34,782 nt of DNA from Actinomycetes bacterium (GCA_029263075.1 JAJCYE010000047.1:1-34782); one strand, 5' to 3'. Counted from the first letter of the stretch, positions 23,961 to 32,757 are shown. Translations and numbers: made by a program. Notes: generated by a model from the sequence alone, not told the origin.

Positions 23961-25219
23961 TGCGAGTTGTTGTGGGCGAACAGCCCATGGCGCCCGAGGG
24001 TCAGGAGGCCGGGGACGGACTCCGACCACTCCACCAACACTTCCAGGCAGTCTGAGTAGCCCAGGTCGTACACGGGATAGGCCGCAGGGACCCGCTTGAC
24101 CACCACCTCTACCGGATCGACTGCGGGCAAACCCATACCGGCCAGCGCCTCCCCCACCAGCCGCCCCAGGTCCCTGTCGTCAGTGCTCCAGATCCCGTCG
24201 CCGCTGGCACAAGGGATCTCAGCGCAGAGCACGGTCCGATCCGCCGGGTCGTCCCCGTCCCGGTAGTTTTTGGGCTCGGAGATGCGGGTTACCGGCGTGA
24301 ACCCCTGCGGTACGTAGTGGGCGTCGAACTCGGTGTAGCGCCCGACCCCCAAGACCAGGTAAACCAGAACCATCCCCCGCGACCGGAGTCGCCGGGCGGC
24401 ATCCAGGACCTGCTTGTCCGGGCACGGCTGGAAGAGGCGGGCCAGCACCGGAATCGGGAGGGTCGACCAGACGAACTCCGACTCGAACTGCTCCGCGCCG
24501 GCCGAAACCCTCAAGCCGCCCGAGCACTGTTCCACGCGGTCGACGGGTGTGTTCAACCGCACGTCCGCTCCGGACCGGGAGGCCGCCTCTGCCAGTGCTT
24601 CCCAGATCTGGCCAAAACCGCGGCGCGGGTAGTAGAAAACTCCTCCGGCTTTCCCGGACCCGGTCAACTTGCGGAGCAGCTTGCCGGCGGCGTTCCCTCC
24701 CACTCGCCGACGCGCCTGTTCTCCATGGATCATTTCGGGTGCCAGGCCCCACATCTTCCGGGCGTAGGGGAAGTAGAAGCGGTCGCACATTGTGGGCCCC
24801 AACCCGGCCAGGAGGAGATCTGCAAAGGTGTCGCCTTTGGCCTTGCGGAGCGGGGACAGAATCGCATCCCGGCCGGCGGCAATGGCGAAACTGGGCGGGA
24901 GGTTCCGGACCAGGTCTGCGGTCTGAAGTGGGAAAGCAATCCACCGCCCTTCCAGGTAGATCCGCCCATGCCGGGTCCGCTGCTGCAGGTCCTCCCCCAG
25001 CAACCGCTTTAACTCCTCCAGCAGATGGGGTTCGGTGGCCGGGTGCAGCCGGTGGCTGCCGTGGTCGACCATGACGCCTGCGACTTCGAAGCTTCCGGCA
25101 AGACCGCCCACCCGACCGGCCCGCTCCACAATGGTGACCTGATGGCCGGCCTGCGCCGCCCGGAAGGCGGCCCCCAGGCCCGCGGGTCCGGCGCCCAGAA
25201 TGGTGATGGTGGCTGTCAT
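23843..25219 (-). CDS. FAD-dependent amine-oxidase/UDP-galactopyranose-mutase-like oxidoreductase
   Basis: This 458-residue protein opens with a Rossmann FAD-binding motif, ILGAGPAGLGAAFRA (residues 7-21), with the acidic VERAGRVGGLAGS at the end of the second strand. It continues with MVDHGSHRLHP, FYFPYARKMWGL and YPRRGFGQIWEAL. It ends with GRHGLFAHNNSHHALEMG, the C-terminal FAD contact. These are typical of the family joining protoporphyrinogen oxidases, amine oxidases and UDP-galactopyranose mutase. Related proteins often lie in polysaccharide loci, and the neighbour here is a glycosyltransferase fusion, which hints at sugar-nucleotide or lipid-linked glycan work. The exact reaction is unknown. 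The ATG is at 25219. The final 118 bp overlap the end of the convergent fusion gene. Confidence 0.82.
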   Translation of the reverse strand: MTATITILGAGPAGLGAAFRAAQAGHQVTIVERAGRVGGLAGSFEVAGVMVDHGSHRLHPATEPHLLEELKRLLGEDLQQRTRHGRIYLEGRWIAFPLQTADLVRNLPPSFAIAAGRDAILSPLRKAKGDTFADLLLAGLGPTMCDRFYFPYARKMWGLAPEMIHGEQARRRVGGNAAGKLLRKLTGSGKAGGVFYYPRRGFGQIWEALAEAASRSGADVRLNTPVDRVEQCSGGLRVSAGAEQFESEFVWSTLPIPVLARLFQPCPDKQVLDAARRLRSRGMVLVYLVLGVGRYTEFDAHYVPQGFTPVTRISEPKNYRDGDDPADRTVLCAEIPCASGDGIWSTDDRDLGRLVGEALAGMGLPAVDPVEVVVKRVPAAYPVYDLGYSDCLEVLVEWSESVPGLLTLGRHGLFAHNNSHHALEMGWAAAAALGPDGGFDASAWSASAESFAAHVVED

Positions 25220-25246
25220 CGGTTGGTCCGAGGTTAATACAGTGCT

Positions 25247-25275
25247 TTGACAGGTGGGCCCGCTGCAGCCACAAT
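25247..25275 (+). promoter_or_regulatory. Predicted gltB promoter
   Basis: TTGACA (25247-25252) and CACAAT (25270-25275) are exactly 17 bp apart. The -35 is perfect and the -10 matches four of six positions. Transcription would start near 25282, about 50 nt before the terminator-like hairpin. Confidence 0.65.
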
Positions 25276-25331
25276 TAACAAACGGAAACTTTCATCTACA
25301 CCTTTTGGCGGAACAGGTAGGTTGAGCAACG

Positions 25332-25358
25332 GCGCTCGCTTTGGCGGGCGCTTTTTTT
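25332..25358 (+). terminator. Intrinsic terminator in the gltB leader (probable attenuator)
   Basis: GCGCTCGC (25332-25339), a TTTG loop and GCGGGCGC (25344-25351) form an 8-bp stem with one G-U pair, followed by seven T. This is a textbook Rho-independent terminator. It sits between the predicted promoter and gltB with no annotated gene before it on this strand. It therefore either ends a short RNA or acts as an attenuator. An upstream GAGC (25324-25327) can pair with GCTC (25334-25337), which would disrupt the stem. Confidence 0.75.
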
Positions 25359-25453
25359 ATCCCCTGGTTCCCTCGGTGCCGGCGTCCGACGCCAGGAGTC
25401 AATTTTAGGACCGGCAGTGCCCAGGTCGGGCGCCGCCAGGAAAGGAGCCACCG

Positions 25454-28400
25454 CTGAACACTTCCCAGGGTCTGTACAACCCCCGTTACGAGCGCGATGC
25501 CTGTGGAATAGGCTTTGTCGCCGACACCGAGGGCAAGAGCAGCAGGTCGATCGTTGAGTCGGCCCTCTATTCACTGGGCCGGGTCACGCACCGTGGAGCA
25601 GTGGCCGCAGACTCCAAGAGCGGCGACGGCGCCGGCGTCCTTCTCCCCCTTCCCGCCAAGTTTTTTGCCTCCGAACTGCACTCCGACGCCGATCCCGACT
25701 TCATCGGTGTGGCCATGGCATTTGTATGGCCCCCGGGCCAGACCGGCCACCGATCCATCGTTGAGCAGACTTGCGTCCGGGAGGGCATCGGAGTTGTCGG
25801 GTGGCGGGAGGTCCCCACCGACCTCGGCTACATCGGTGAGCAGGCCAAGCAGATCCACCCGGGCATCGAGCAGGCAATCCTGCTGCGCCCCGTGGGCGTT
25901 AGCACCGCAGAGGCGGAACGCCGCTGCATCCGGGCCCGCAAGCGGGCCGAGAAGGCCTGCCGCGACGAGGGCATCCGGATCTACTTCCCCTCCTTTTCAT
26001 TCCTGACGATCACCTACAAAGCCCTGGTCGTGGCCGACCAGTTGGCCGAGTTCTACCCGGACCTGGCGCAGGACAACTTCACCGCCCCCTTCGCGATGTT
26101 CCACCAGCGTTTCTCCACCAACACCGCCCCCACCTGGGAGCGCGCCCAGCCGTTCCGGCAGAGTTGCCACAACGGCGAGATCAACACCATCGCCGGGAAC
26201 ATCAACCGGATGCGGGCCCGGGAGGGCCGCCTGGGCAAGCGCAACCTGCTGGAGGAGGAGTTGCTCCGCCCGGTTATCGACGAAGACGGATCCGACTCCT
26301 CGATGTTCGACAACGTGTTGGAGTTGCTGAACCGCGAAGGCCGCGACGTCACTCACGCCATGGCGATGTTGATCCCATGCGCCTGGGAGAAGCTCGAAGA
26401 CCTGGACGACGAGGTCCGCGACTTCTACCGCTACCACTCCTGCCTCATGGAAGCCTGGGACGGCCCGGCCGGCCTGGTCTTCACCGACGGGGTCAAGATC
26501 GGCGCCTCCTTGGACCGCAACGGCCTCAGGCCGCTCCGCTACTCGGTGTGCGAAGACGGTTTTGTCGCCTGTTCTTCTGAAGCGGGATCCATTTACACCC
26601 GCGGTCACGGCCAGGTGAAGCGGGGCAAACTCGGCCCGGGCCAGATGCTCCTTGTCGACCCGGCCGACGGCGGCTTCATCTTCGATCCGGTCAAAGAACG
26701 CCTTGCCAAGCGCAGGCCCTACGGCCAGTGGGTTGCCGAACACCTCACCCAGACCTCGTTGGTCGCCCCCGACCCCCAGGTACCGGCCGACCTGGTCCAG
26801 CGCCAGGTGGCCTTCGGCTACACCAAGGAGGAGTTCACCGTCATCCTCCGGCCGATGGCCTCGACCGCCCACGAGCCCACATCTTCGATGGGCGACGACA
26901 CCGCCCCGGCGGTCCTCAGTGAGTTCAACCGCCCGCTCTACAACTACTTCAAGCAGCGATTCGCCCAGGTGACCAACCCGGCCATCGACCACATGCGGGA
27001 ACGGTCGGTCATGAGCATCCGCACGCTCATCGGCCCCCACGACCCGGTCCTGTGGGAGCGCCCGGAAGGCTCGGCACTGCTGGAGCTGGACACCTTCTTC
27101 TTGTTTAAAGCTCTCGGCGGCTACCGCCTGGACGCCACCTTCGCGGTGGAGGACGGTGCCAAGGGCATGAACGACCAACTGGAGGCGATCTGCATCGAGG
27201 CCGAGCAAGCCGCGGTCCTCGGCAGCGGAATCCTCGTCATCTCAGACCGGGAAGCCGGGCCCGACCGGGCGCCGATCCCCATGCTGCTCGCGGTGGGCGC
27301 GGTCCACCAGAGGTTGATGAGCTCGGGAAACCGCACCCGTACCAGTCTGGTTGTCGAAACCGACGAAGCCCGTGAAGTCCACCATTTCGCCTGCCTGCTG
27401 GGCTATGGGGCAGAGGCTATCTGCCCTCGCCTGGCCCTGGAGTCGCTGGCCGACATCACCAACAAGGGCCGCCTGGGGGTCGACATCCCGGTGCAGGAGG
27501 CGCTTATGCGCTACCGCCTGGCGGTAGAAGAGGGCGTGCTGAAGATCATGTCCAAGATGGGCATCTCCACCACGGACTCCTACCGGGGCGCTCAAATCTT
27601 CGACGCCCTGGGCGTCGGCCCGGAGGTCATCGACCTGGCGTTCACGGGGACCCCGTCACCCATGAGGGGAATCGGGCTGGCTGAGATCGCCGACGATGTC
27701 CTCAAGCGCCACGAAAAGGGCTTTCAGATCGCCCCCAAGGTGCCGCACCCCGGCTACGTGAAGTACCGGGTCAACGGGGAGTACCACGCCACCAACCCGG
27801 ACGTGGTCGACAGCCTGCAGGAGGCAGTGGCCAACGGCGAATGGGACACCTACGCCAAGTTCGCGGCCCTGGTTGAACAGCGCCCGCAGACCGAACCCCG
27901 TGACCTCTTCAAGTTCAGGCCCTCTGCTCCCATCCCGCTGGAAGAGGTCGAGCCGGTTGAAAAGATAACCGCCCGCTTCTCCACCGGCGCAATCAGCCAC
28001 GGCGCAATCGGAGCGGAAGCTCACGAGACCCTGGCCATCGCCCTCAACTCGGTCGGAGGGTCGGCCAACTCGGGCGAGGGCGGCGAAGACCCCAGTCGCT
28101 ACCGCGACGAGCGGCGCTGCAAGGTCAAGCAGGTCGCATCGGGGCGCTTCGGGGTGACTCCGGAGTACCTTTCCTGGGCCGAGGAGATCCAGATCAAAGT
28201 CGCCCAGGGCTCCAAGCCCGGCGAGGGCGGCCAGCTTCCGGGGCACAAGGTGACCGAGGAGATCGCAGCCCTCCGCCACACCCGTCCGGGGGTTGCGTTG
28301 ATTTCCCCCCCACCCCACCACGACATCTACTCCATCGAGGACCTGGCCCAGCTGATCTTCGATCTCAAGCAGGTCAACCAGAAGTCGACAGTTTCGGTGA

Positions 28401-29815
28401 AGCTGGTAGCGGAGGCCGGAGTCGGCACCATCGCCGCCGGCGTCGCCAAGGCGTTGGCCGACGTGGTTCAGATCTCCGGGTGGGACGGCGGAACCGGCGC
28501 CAGCGCCCTTTCGTCGATCAAAAACGCCGGGCTTCCCTGGGAACTCGGGATCGCCGAAACCCAGCAGACGCTGATGATGAACGGCCTGCGTGACCGGGTG
28601 AAGATCCGGGTCGACGGCGGCATGAAGAGCGGTCGGGACGTGATCATGGCCGCACTGTTGGGGGCCGACGAGTACTCGTTCGGGACCTCTTTGCTGCTGG
28701 CCGAGGGTTGCATCATGGTCCGCGCCTGCCACCGCGACACCTGTCCGGTGGGGATAGCCACCCAGCGGCAGGACCTGCGTGCCAAGTTCACCGGCACCCC
28801 GGAGAAGGTCGCCCGCTACCTGATCTTCGTCGCCGAAGAAACCCGCAGGATCCTGGCGTCCCTGGGTCTGCGTTCGCTCGATGAAGCTATCGGGCGCATG
28901 GACCTGCTGGAAGCCGATCTCAAGAGCGATCGGGCCAACATGCTCGACGTCGGCCCGATGATGCACCAGGAGGAGGGGATCCGGCACTTCGTGGCTTCCC
29001 ATCCCATCCAGCAGCCGACCTCAGAACTGGGCGACAAGGTGTTCGACGCCTGCTTCAAAACCATCATGGAAGGCGGCGAGGTTGACGTCTCCTACCCCAT
29101 TCACAACAAGGACCGAACCATAGGCGCCCGGCTGGGCGGCGAGATCGCCCACGAACACGGGTTCAACCCACCTCCGGGCAAAGCTACCGCCCGGTTCGAG
29201 GGAGAGGCCGGCCAAAGCTTCGGCGCCTTCTTGAGCGACGGCGTCACCTTCATCCTCACCGGTGAAGCCAACGACTACGTCGGCAAGGGCATGGGCGGGG
29301 GCCGAATAGTGGTCAGAGCGCCCGAGAACGATGCCGGGGACCCCCACCTGATCGGCAACACGGTCCTCTACGGCGCCACCGGGGGCCAGTTGTTTGTGGC
29401 CGGCAAAGGCGGCGAACGGCTGTGTATCCGCAACTCCGGGGCCACCGCGGTGGTCGAGGGCGCCGGCGACCACGCTTGCGAGTACATGACCGGCGGCACC
29501 GTGGTCGTCCTCGGGCCCACCGGGTGGAACATGGGAGCCGGTATGACGGGCGGCCAGGCTTACGTCTGGGACCCCGAACTGCGCCTGCGGGCCCGGGTCA
29601 ACCCGGAACTGGTAGACCTGCACCGCCCCCGCCGCACCGACCTGGCGGAGCTGTTGGAGTTGATAGCCGACCACGCCGAACTGACCGGATCCTCCAAGGC
29701 GTACCAGCTTTTGGAGAACTGGGAGGCGGAATCCGAGCACTTCTGGCGCCTGGCGCCCAAGGCCGAGGTGGCGATGATCGAGAGCGCCCACGAGGGCTCG
29801 TTGGCCGGTAAGTGA
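25454..29815 (+). CDS. gltB: Glutamate synthase large subunit, with CTG start
   Basis: The enzyme converts 2-oxoglutarate and glutamine to two glutamates. I start it at CTG 25454 (1453 residues): AAAGGAG stands 6 nt before it, the frame has an upstream stop at 25406, and no ATG, GTG or TTG lies between that stop and the catalytic cysteine. The next usual start, GTG 25601, would remove Cys17 (ERDACGIGF), the N-terminal nucleophile of the glutaminase domain. Following that are the central domain, the FMN synthase domain (ISHGAIGAEAHETLA, SPPPHHDIYS) and a 3Fe-4S cluster at Cys1086, Cys1092 and Cys1097. The C-terminal beta-helix contains GKGMGGGRIVVRAP. The gene for the small subunit (gltD) is not next to it. 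A thioesterase gene overlaps its stop. Confidence 0.95.
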   Translation: MNTSQGLYNPRYERDACGIGFVADTEGKSSRSIVESALYSLGRVTHRGAVAADSKSGDGAGVLLPLPAKFFASELHSDADPDFIGVAMAFVWPPGQTGHRSIVEQTCVREGIGVVGWREVPTDLGYIGEQAKQIHPGIEQAILLRPVGVSTAEAERRCIRARKRAEKACRDEGIRIYFPSFSFLTITYKALVVADQLAEFYPDLAQDNFTAPFAMFHQRFSTNTAPTWERAQPFRQSCHNGEINTIAGNINRMRAREGRLGKRNLLEEELLRPVIDEDGSDSSMFDNVLELLNREGRDVTHAMAMLIPCAWEKLEDLDDEVRDFYRYHSCLMEAWDGPAGLVFTDGVKIGASLDRNGLRPLRYSVCEDGFVACSSEAGSIYTRGHGQVKRGKLGPGQMLLVDPADGGFIFDPVKERLAKRRPYGQWVAEHLTQTSLVAPDPQVPADLVQRQVAFGYTKEEFTVILRPMASTAHEPTSSMGDDTAPAVLSEFNRPLYNYFKQRFAQVTNPAIDHMRERSVMSIRTLIGPHDPVLWERPEGSALLELDTFFLFKALGGYRLDATFAVEDGAKGMNDQLEAICIEAEQAAVLGSGILVISDREAGPDRAPIPMLLAVGAVHQRLMSSGNRTRTSLVVETDEAREVHHFACLLGYGAEAICPRLALESLADITNKGRLGVDIPVQEALMRYRLAVEEGVLKIMSKMGISTTDSYRGAQIFDALGVGPEVIDLAFTGTPSPMRGIGLAEIADDVLKRHEKGFQIAPKVPHPGYVKYRVNGEYHATNPDVVDSLQEAVANGEWDTYAKFAALVEQRPQTEPRDLFKFRPSAPIPLEEVEPVEKITARFSTGAISHGAIGAEAHETLAIALNSVGGSANSGEGGEDPSRYRDERRCKVKQVASGRFGVTPEYLSWAEEIQIKVAQGSKPGEGGQLPGHKVTEEIAALRHTRPGVALISPPPHHDIYSIEDLAQLIFDLKQVNQKSTVSVKLVAEAGVGTIAAGVAKALADVVQISGWDGGTGASALSSIKNAGLPWELGIAETQQTLMMNGLRDRVKIRVDGGMKSGRDVIMAALLGADEYSFGTSLLLAEGCIMVRACHRDTCPVGIATQRQDLRAKFTGTPEKVARYLIFVAEETRRILASLGLRSLDEAIGRMDLLEADLKSDRANMLDVGPMMHQEEGIRHFVASHPIQQPTSELGDKVFDACFKTIMEGGEVDVSYPIHNKDRTIGARLGGEIAHEHGFNPPPGKATARFEGEAGQSFGAFLSDGVTFILTGEANDYVGKGMGGGRIVVRAPENDAGDPHLIGNTVLYGATGGQLFVAGKGGERLCIRNSGATAVVEGAGDHACEYMTGGTVVVLGPTGWNMGAGMTGGQAYVWDPELRLRARVNPELVDLHRPRRTDLAELLELIADHAELTGSSKAYQLLENWEAESEHFWRLAPKAEVAMIESAHEGSLAGK

Positions 29816-30225
29816 GCGACGAAGAACCGACTCCCGAGGAGCTGAACGAGCGGGGCCGCGGCCCACTGATGTCCAGCATGGGCATCGAGTGGGTCGAGGC
29901 CTCCCCGACCCGGATTGTCGCCCGGATGCCGGTAGCCCCCAACTCGCAGCCCTGGGGAATGCTCCACGGCGGCGCGTCCGGCGTGCTGGTGGAGTCAATC
30001 GCCTCCCTGGGCGGCTATCTTGCCGACCCGACCAAGCTGGCGCTCGGGGTAGAGCTGAAGGTGAACCACCTGAAATCGGCGTCGAGTGGCTGGGTAACGG
30101 GGACCGGCAAGCCGTTGCACTCCGGGTCGACCCTGGCGGTATGGGCGGTGGAGATAACCGATGAGGAGGGTCGCATGACCGCCTTCGGCACCTGCACCGT
30201 TGCGCTCAGGGAGCGGCGGGACTAA
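29812..30225 (+). CDS. PaaI-type hot-dog-fold thioesterase
   Basis: This 137-residue protein resembles small acyl-CoA thioesterases of the PaaI/MenI (DHNA-CoA hydrolase-like) group. The pattern is MGIEWVEASPTRIVARMPV, then NSQPWGMLHGGASGVLVESIASLGG (the helix with the HGG loop and the acidic Glu typical of catalysis), then ELKVNHLKSASSGWVTGTGKPLHSG. It probably cleaves an acyl-CoA thioester; the acyl group cannot be read from the sequence. A menaquinone role (DHNA-CoA hydrolysis) is one option. The start GTG 29812 overlaps the gltB TGA (GTGA), so it is translationally coupled to gltB, an unexpected partner. A hairpin at 30241-30260 follows. Confidence 0.85.
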   Translation: MSDEEPTPEELNERGRGPLMSSMGIEWVEASPTRIVARMPVAPNSQPWGMLHGGASGVLVESIASLGGYLADPTKLALGVELKVNHLKSASSGWVTGTGKPLHSGSTLAVWAVEITDEEGRMTAFGTCTVALRERRD

Positions 30226-30240
30226 GGCACCCCGAACGCG

Positions 30241-30260
30241 CCGGGCAAGCAGCCGCCCGG
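30241..30260 (+). terminator. Hairpin after the thioesterase gene
   Basis: CCGGGC (30241-30246) and GCCCGG (30255-30260) form a 6-bp GC stem with an 8-nt loop, 15 nt after the stop. No T-run follows, so termination here would not be the classical intrinsic type. Confidence 0.35.
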
Positions 30261-30351
30261 TCAGGTTCGCTCAGAACCGGGAGCCGGCAGGTCGCCGGAC
30301 AACCGGGGTAAAGCCGCTGCGCTCCCCTGCCCGAGGTTCTAAGGTGGTTCC

Positions 30352-31113
30352 ATGAAGATCCACGACCGGCGCTCCCCCGGCCCCAGCGAGCCTCCCGAGA
30401 TGAGCCTCATGGAACATCTGGAGGAGCTCCGGAACCGGCTCTTCAAGATCGTCTTGGCCTACGCCGTGTGCTGCGCCGTCGCCTGGTACCTGTATTCGCA
30501 AATCCTGGCCCTACTGATCGAGCCCCTAACCAGGCTGCCTATAGCCGACCAAATCCTGCGGGAAGGTCAGCTCATCTACACCGCTCCCACCGAGGCTTTT
30601 TTGATACGCCTGAAGGTGACCGCTTTCACCGCGATGATTTTTGCCCTGCCGGTGATCTTGTGGCAGCTATGGCGGTTCGTCACGCCCGGCCTGCACGCCA
30701 ACGAGAAGAAATACGCCCTGCCTTTCGTTTTTGTCTCCCTCCTCCTTTTTGGCCTGGGCGTGACCGTCGCCTTCCTATCTCTCCCCAAGGCCCTGGAGGT
30801 GCTCGCCGGGTTCGCCGGCAGTGAGTTGGTCCTGCTGCCCAGGGCCGCGGACTACCTGTCGTTCGTGTTGATCCTGATCGCGGCGTTCGGGTTTTCGTTC
30901 GAGTTCCCGATCATCCTGCTGGGCCTGACCCTTGTCGGGGTCTTGAGCAGCGCCAAACTGCGGGCCGCCCGCAAGATCGCCTGGGTGGTGATCTTGGTGC
31001 TCGCGGCGGTGATTACCCCCACGCAGGACCCGATTACGCTGATGATCATGGCGGTTCCACTGGGCCTGCTCTACGAAGGAACCGTGATCGCGGCCAGGTT
31101 GATGAAACGATGA
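30352..31113 (+). CDS. tatC: Sec-independent (twin-arginine) translocase subunit TatC
   Basis: TatC is the membrane receptor for folded proteins carrying twin-arginine signals. The 253-residue protein has the diagnostic cytoplasmic start EMSLMEHLEELRNRLFK and six hydrophobic segments. The periplasmic loop PTEAFLIRLKVT is present, as is the conserved acidic residue in FGFSFEFPIILL, equivalent to Glu170 of E. coli. The ATG at 30352 is preceded by only a weak AAGGTGG. tatA follows 48 bp downstream on the same strand; no tatB-like gene is present in the window, consistent with a minimal TatAC system unless one lies elsewhere. Confidence 0.96.
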   Translation: MKIHDRRSPGPSEPPEMSLMEHLEELRNRLFKIVLAYAVCCAVAWYLYSQILALLIEPLTRLPIADQILREGQLIYTAPTEAFLIRLKVTAFTAMIFALPVILWQLWRFVTPGLHANEKKYALPFVFVSLLLFGLGVTVAFLSLPKALEVLAGFAGSELVLLPRAADYLSFVLILIAAFGFSFEFPIILLGLTLVGVLSSAKLRAARKIAWVVILVLAAVITPTQDPITLMIMAVPLGLLYEGTVIAARLMKR

Positions 31114-31161
31114 GTCTGCGATGCGGGATACTTTGGTCAACCGATTGAAAAGGAGCAGATG

Positions 31162-31350
31162 ATGCCGAACCTCGGAGGCGGAGAACTGCTGGTAGTCGCC
31201 GCGGTGGTGATGCTGCTGTTCGGCGCCAAGAAGCTGCCTGAATTCGCCAAGTCCCTCGGCAAAGCGAAGGGTGAGTTCAAGAAAGGCCTAGAAGAGGATG
31301 AGTCCCCAACGGCTGAGGCCGCCAAGGGGAAGGACACAGACAAAGCTTAG
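31162..31350 (+). CDS. tatA: Twin-arginine translocase subunit TatA
   Basis: This small protein of 62 residues forms the Tat pore or membrane-weakening complex with TatC. It has a short N-terminal hydrophobic helix (GELLVVAAVVMLLFGA), the conserved FGAKKLPEFAKSLG hinge and amphipathic helix, and a charged C-terminal tail. Two ATGs are adjacent at 31159 and 31162; AAAAGGAG upstream is 3 nt from the first and 6 nt from the second, so the second is more likely. It lies just behind tatC, probably in one operon. Confidence 0.95.
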   Translation: MPNLGGGELLVVAAVVMLLFGAKKLPEFAKSLGKAKGEFKKGLEEDESPTAEAAKGKDTDKA

Positions 31351-31396
31351 ACCCCGTACTACTTTCCCCCCCCGCACTCCTAGCGGATACAATCCG

Positions 31397-31417
31397 GACC
31401 AATTAAGAAAATTGGTC
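31397..31417. other. Perfect hairpin between tatA and the Liv binding-protein gene
   Basis: GACCAATT (31397-31404) and AATTGGTC (31410-31417) form a perfect 8-bp stem with loop AAGAA. It stands 46 nt after tatA and 22 nt before the next ATG. A TACAAT at 31388-31393 could be a -10 that places the hairpin at the 5' end of the next mRNA. Terminator, leader or operator roles are all possible. Confidence 0.45.
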
Positions 31418-31439
31418 TTCGTATCGAAGGGGGTTGGGA

Positions 31440-32720
31440 ATGAGGAAGCTCCGAGGAACCACTCTGGTATCCCTGCTGTTGCTAATGATGTTCGTGCTTG
31501 CTGCTTGCTCGAGCGACGACGGCGACAACGGCGGTGGCACCACGACAGCGTCCGGCGACTGCGACCCCTCGACCCTCGAACCGGCGGCGCCCCCGGCGTC
31601 GGCCGGCGGTTCCGGATCCACCTTCACCCTGGCCCAGGCGAAGCCCACCCTGACCATCGGGACCTTCGGTGACCGCACCGGCGATAACGCCAACATCATC
31701 ATTCCCTCCCACAACGCCATGGAGTTGGCGGTCAAGCAGGCCAACGAGTCCGGCGACCTTCCCGTGACCTTGGTCTTCAAGCCGCTCGACAACAAGAACG
31801 GCAGCGGCGACACCGCCCCGGCGGTCGCACAGCAGTTCATCGGCGACCCGAGCGTCATCGGCGTTCTGGGCGGCGGGTTCTCCGGTGAAGTAGCAGCAAC
31901 CGGCCAGCTGTTCAGTGACGCTGGCTTGTTGTACTTCACGGCCGTTGCTACCCGGCCCTCCCTGACCGACTCCGGCTTCCAGACCTTCTTCCGTGGCGTC
32001 GCCAACGACAACGACCAGGGCGCCGGGATCATCGAGGTCTTCGAGCACCTCGGCTGCAGCACCGTTGCCATCGTCGACGACAAGACCCCCTACGGCGCCG
32101 GCTTGGCCGACGTCGCAATCGAAAACGCAGCAGACGCCGACCTGGACGTCGTGTTGGAGGAGAGCATCGAGCCGACCACCGACTACACCGCTTTGGTGGA
32201 CTCGGTTGTCGCCCGGGAGCCCGACGCTCTGTTCTACGCCGGATACGCCGCACAGTTCCAACTCGTGGCCAAGCAGCTTCGGGAGAAGGGCTACGAAGGC
32301 ATCATCTCCTCCGGTGACGGAAGCAAAGAGGAGACGATCGGCGAGAAGATCGGTGCCGAAGATGCCGAAGACGTGATCCTCACCTGCCCGTGCCCGGACA
32401 TCAACATCTCCGAGGAGGAGGACGCCAAGGCGTTCGTGGCCGACTTCAAGGATGAGTTCGGCGAGAACCCGGGCATCTACGCCGCCGAGGGCTACGACGT
32501 GGCCAACGTCACCATCGAAGCCATCCGTGAGTGCGGCGCCGACGGCGCTGCCGGAATCACCCGGGCCTGCGTGGTCGAAAAGGTGAAGGAGACCAACTAC
32601 GACGGCGTGTCCAAGACCTTCGAGTTCGAGGACAACGGCCAGGTCAAGACCGGCGCAGTCTCGGTGTTCGTCATCCGGGATGGCAAGGTCGCCGAAGTCG
32701 GTACGGTCGACTCCCTGTAG
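31440..32720 (+). CDS. Branched-chain amino acid-type ABC transporter substrate-binding lipoprotein
   Basis: This 426-residue periplasmic-binding protein (type I fold, LivK-like) has a lipoprotein signal ending FVLAAC and a short Asp/Gly linker. Core features are LTIGTFGDRTGDNA near the start, AMELAVKQANESGDLPV, the GDPSVIGVLGGGFSGEVAATGQL ligand-loop region, TVAIVDDKTPYGAGLAD, and PDALFYAGYAAQ. The ligand is probably a branched-chain or related amino acid, although this family also binds urea, amides and aromatics. I chose ATG 31440 over a TTG at 31434 because AAGGGGG stands 6 nt before it. The two permease genes follow after a stable hairpin, which would let this protein be made in excess. 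Confidence 0.93.
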   Translation: MRKLRGTTLVSLLLLMMFVLAACSSDDGDNGGGTTTASGDCDPSTLEPAAPPASAGGSGSTFTLAQAKPTLTIGTFGDRTGDNANIIIPSHNAMELAVKQANESGDLPVTLVFKPLDNKNGSGDTAPAVAQQFIGDPSVIGVLGGGFSGEVAATGQLFSDAGLLYFTAVATRPSLTDSGFQTFFRGVANDNDQGAGIIEVFEHLGCSTVAIVDDKTPYGAGLADVAIENAADADLDVVLEESIEPTTDYTALVDSVVAREPDALFYAGYAAQFQLVAKQLREKGYEGIISSGDGSKEETIGEKIGAEDAEDVILTCPCPDINISEEEDAKAFVADFKDEFGENPGIYAAEGYDVANVTIEAIRECGADGAAGITRACVVEKVKETNYDGVSKTFEFEDNGQVKTGAVSVFVIRDGKVAEVGTVDSL

Positions 32721-32757
32721 AACAAACCGACCAAGGCAAGACGTAGTGAACGAGCAG

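Noticed and set aside
25997-29002. Two long antisense frames in gltB (403 and 448 residues)
   Set aside because: They mirror the conserved gltB codons and show no independent family features or start signals.
31366-31373. Run of eight C between tatA and the Liv operon as a phase-variation tract
   Set aside because: It is outside coding sequence and not between promoter elements that I could identify, so no switching effect is supported.
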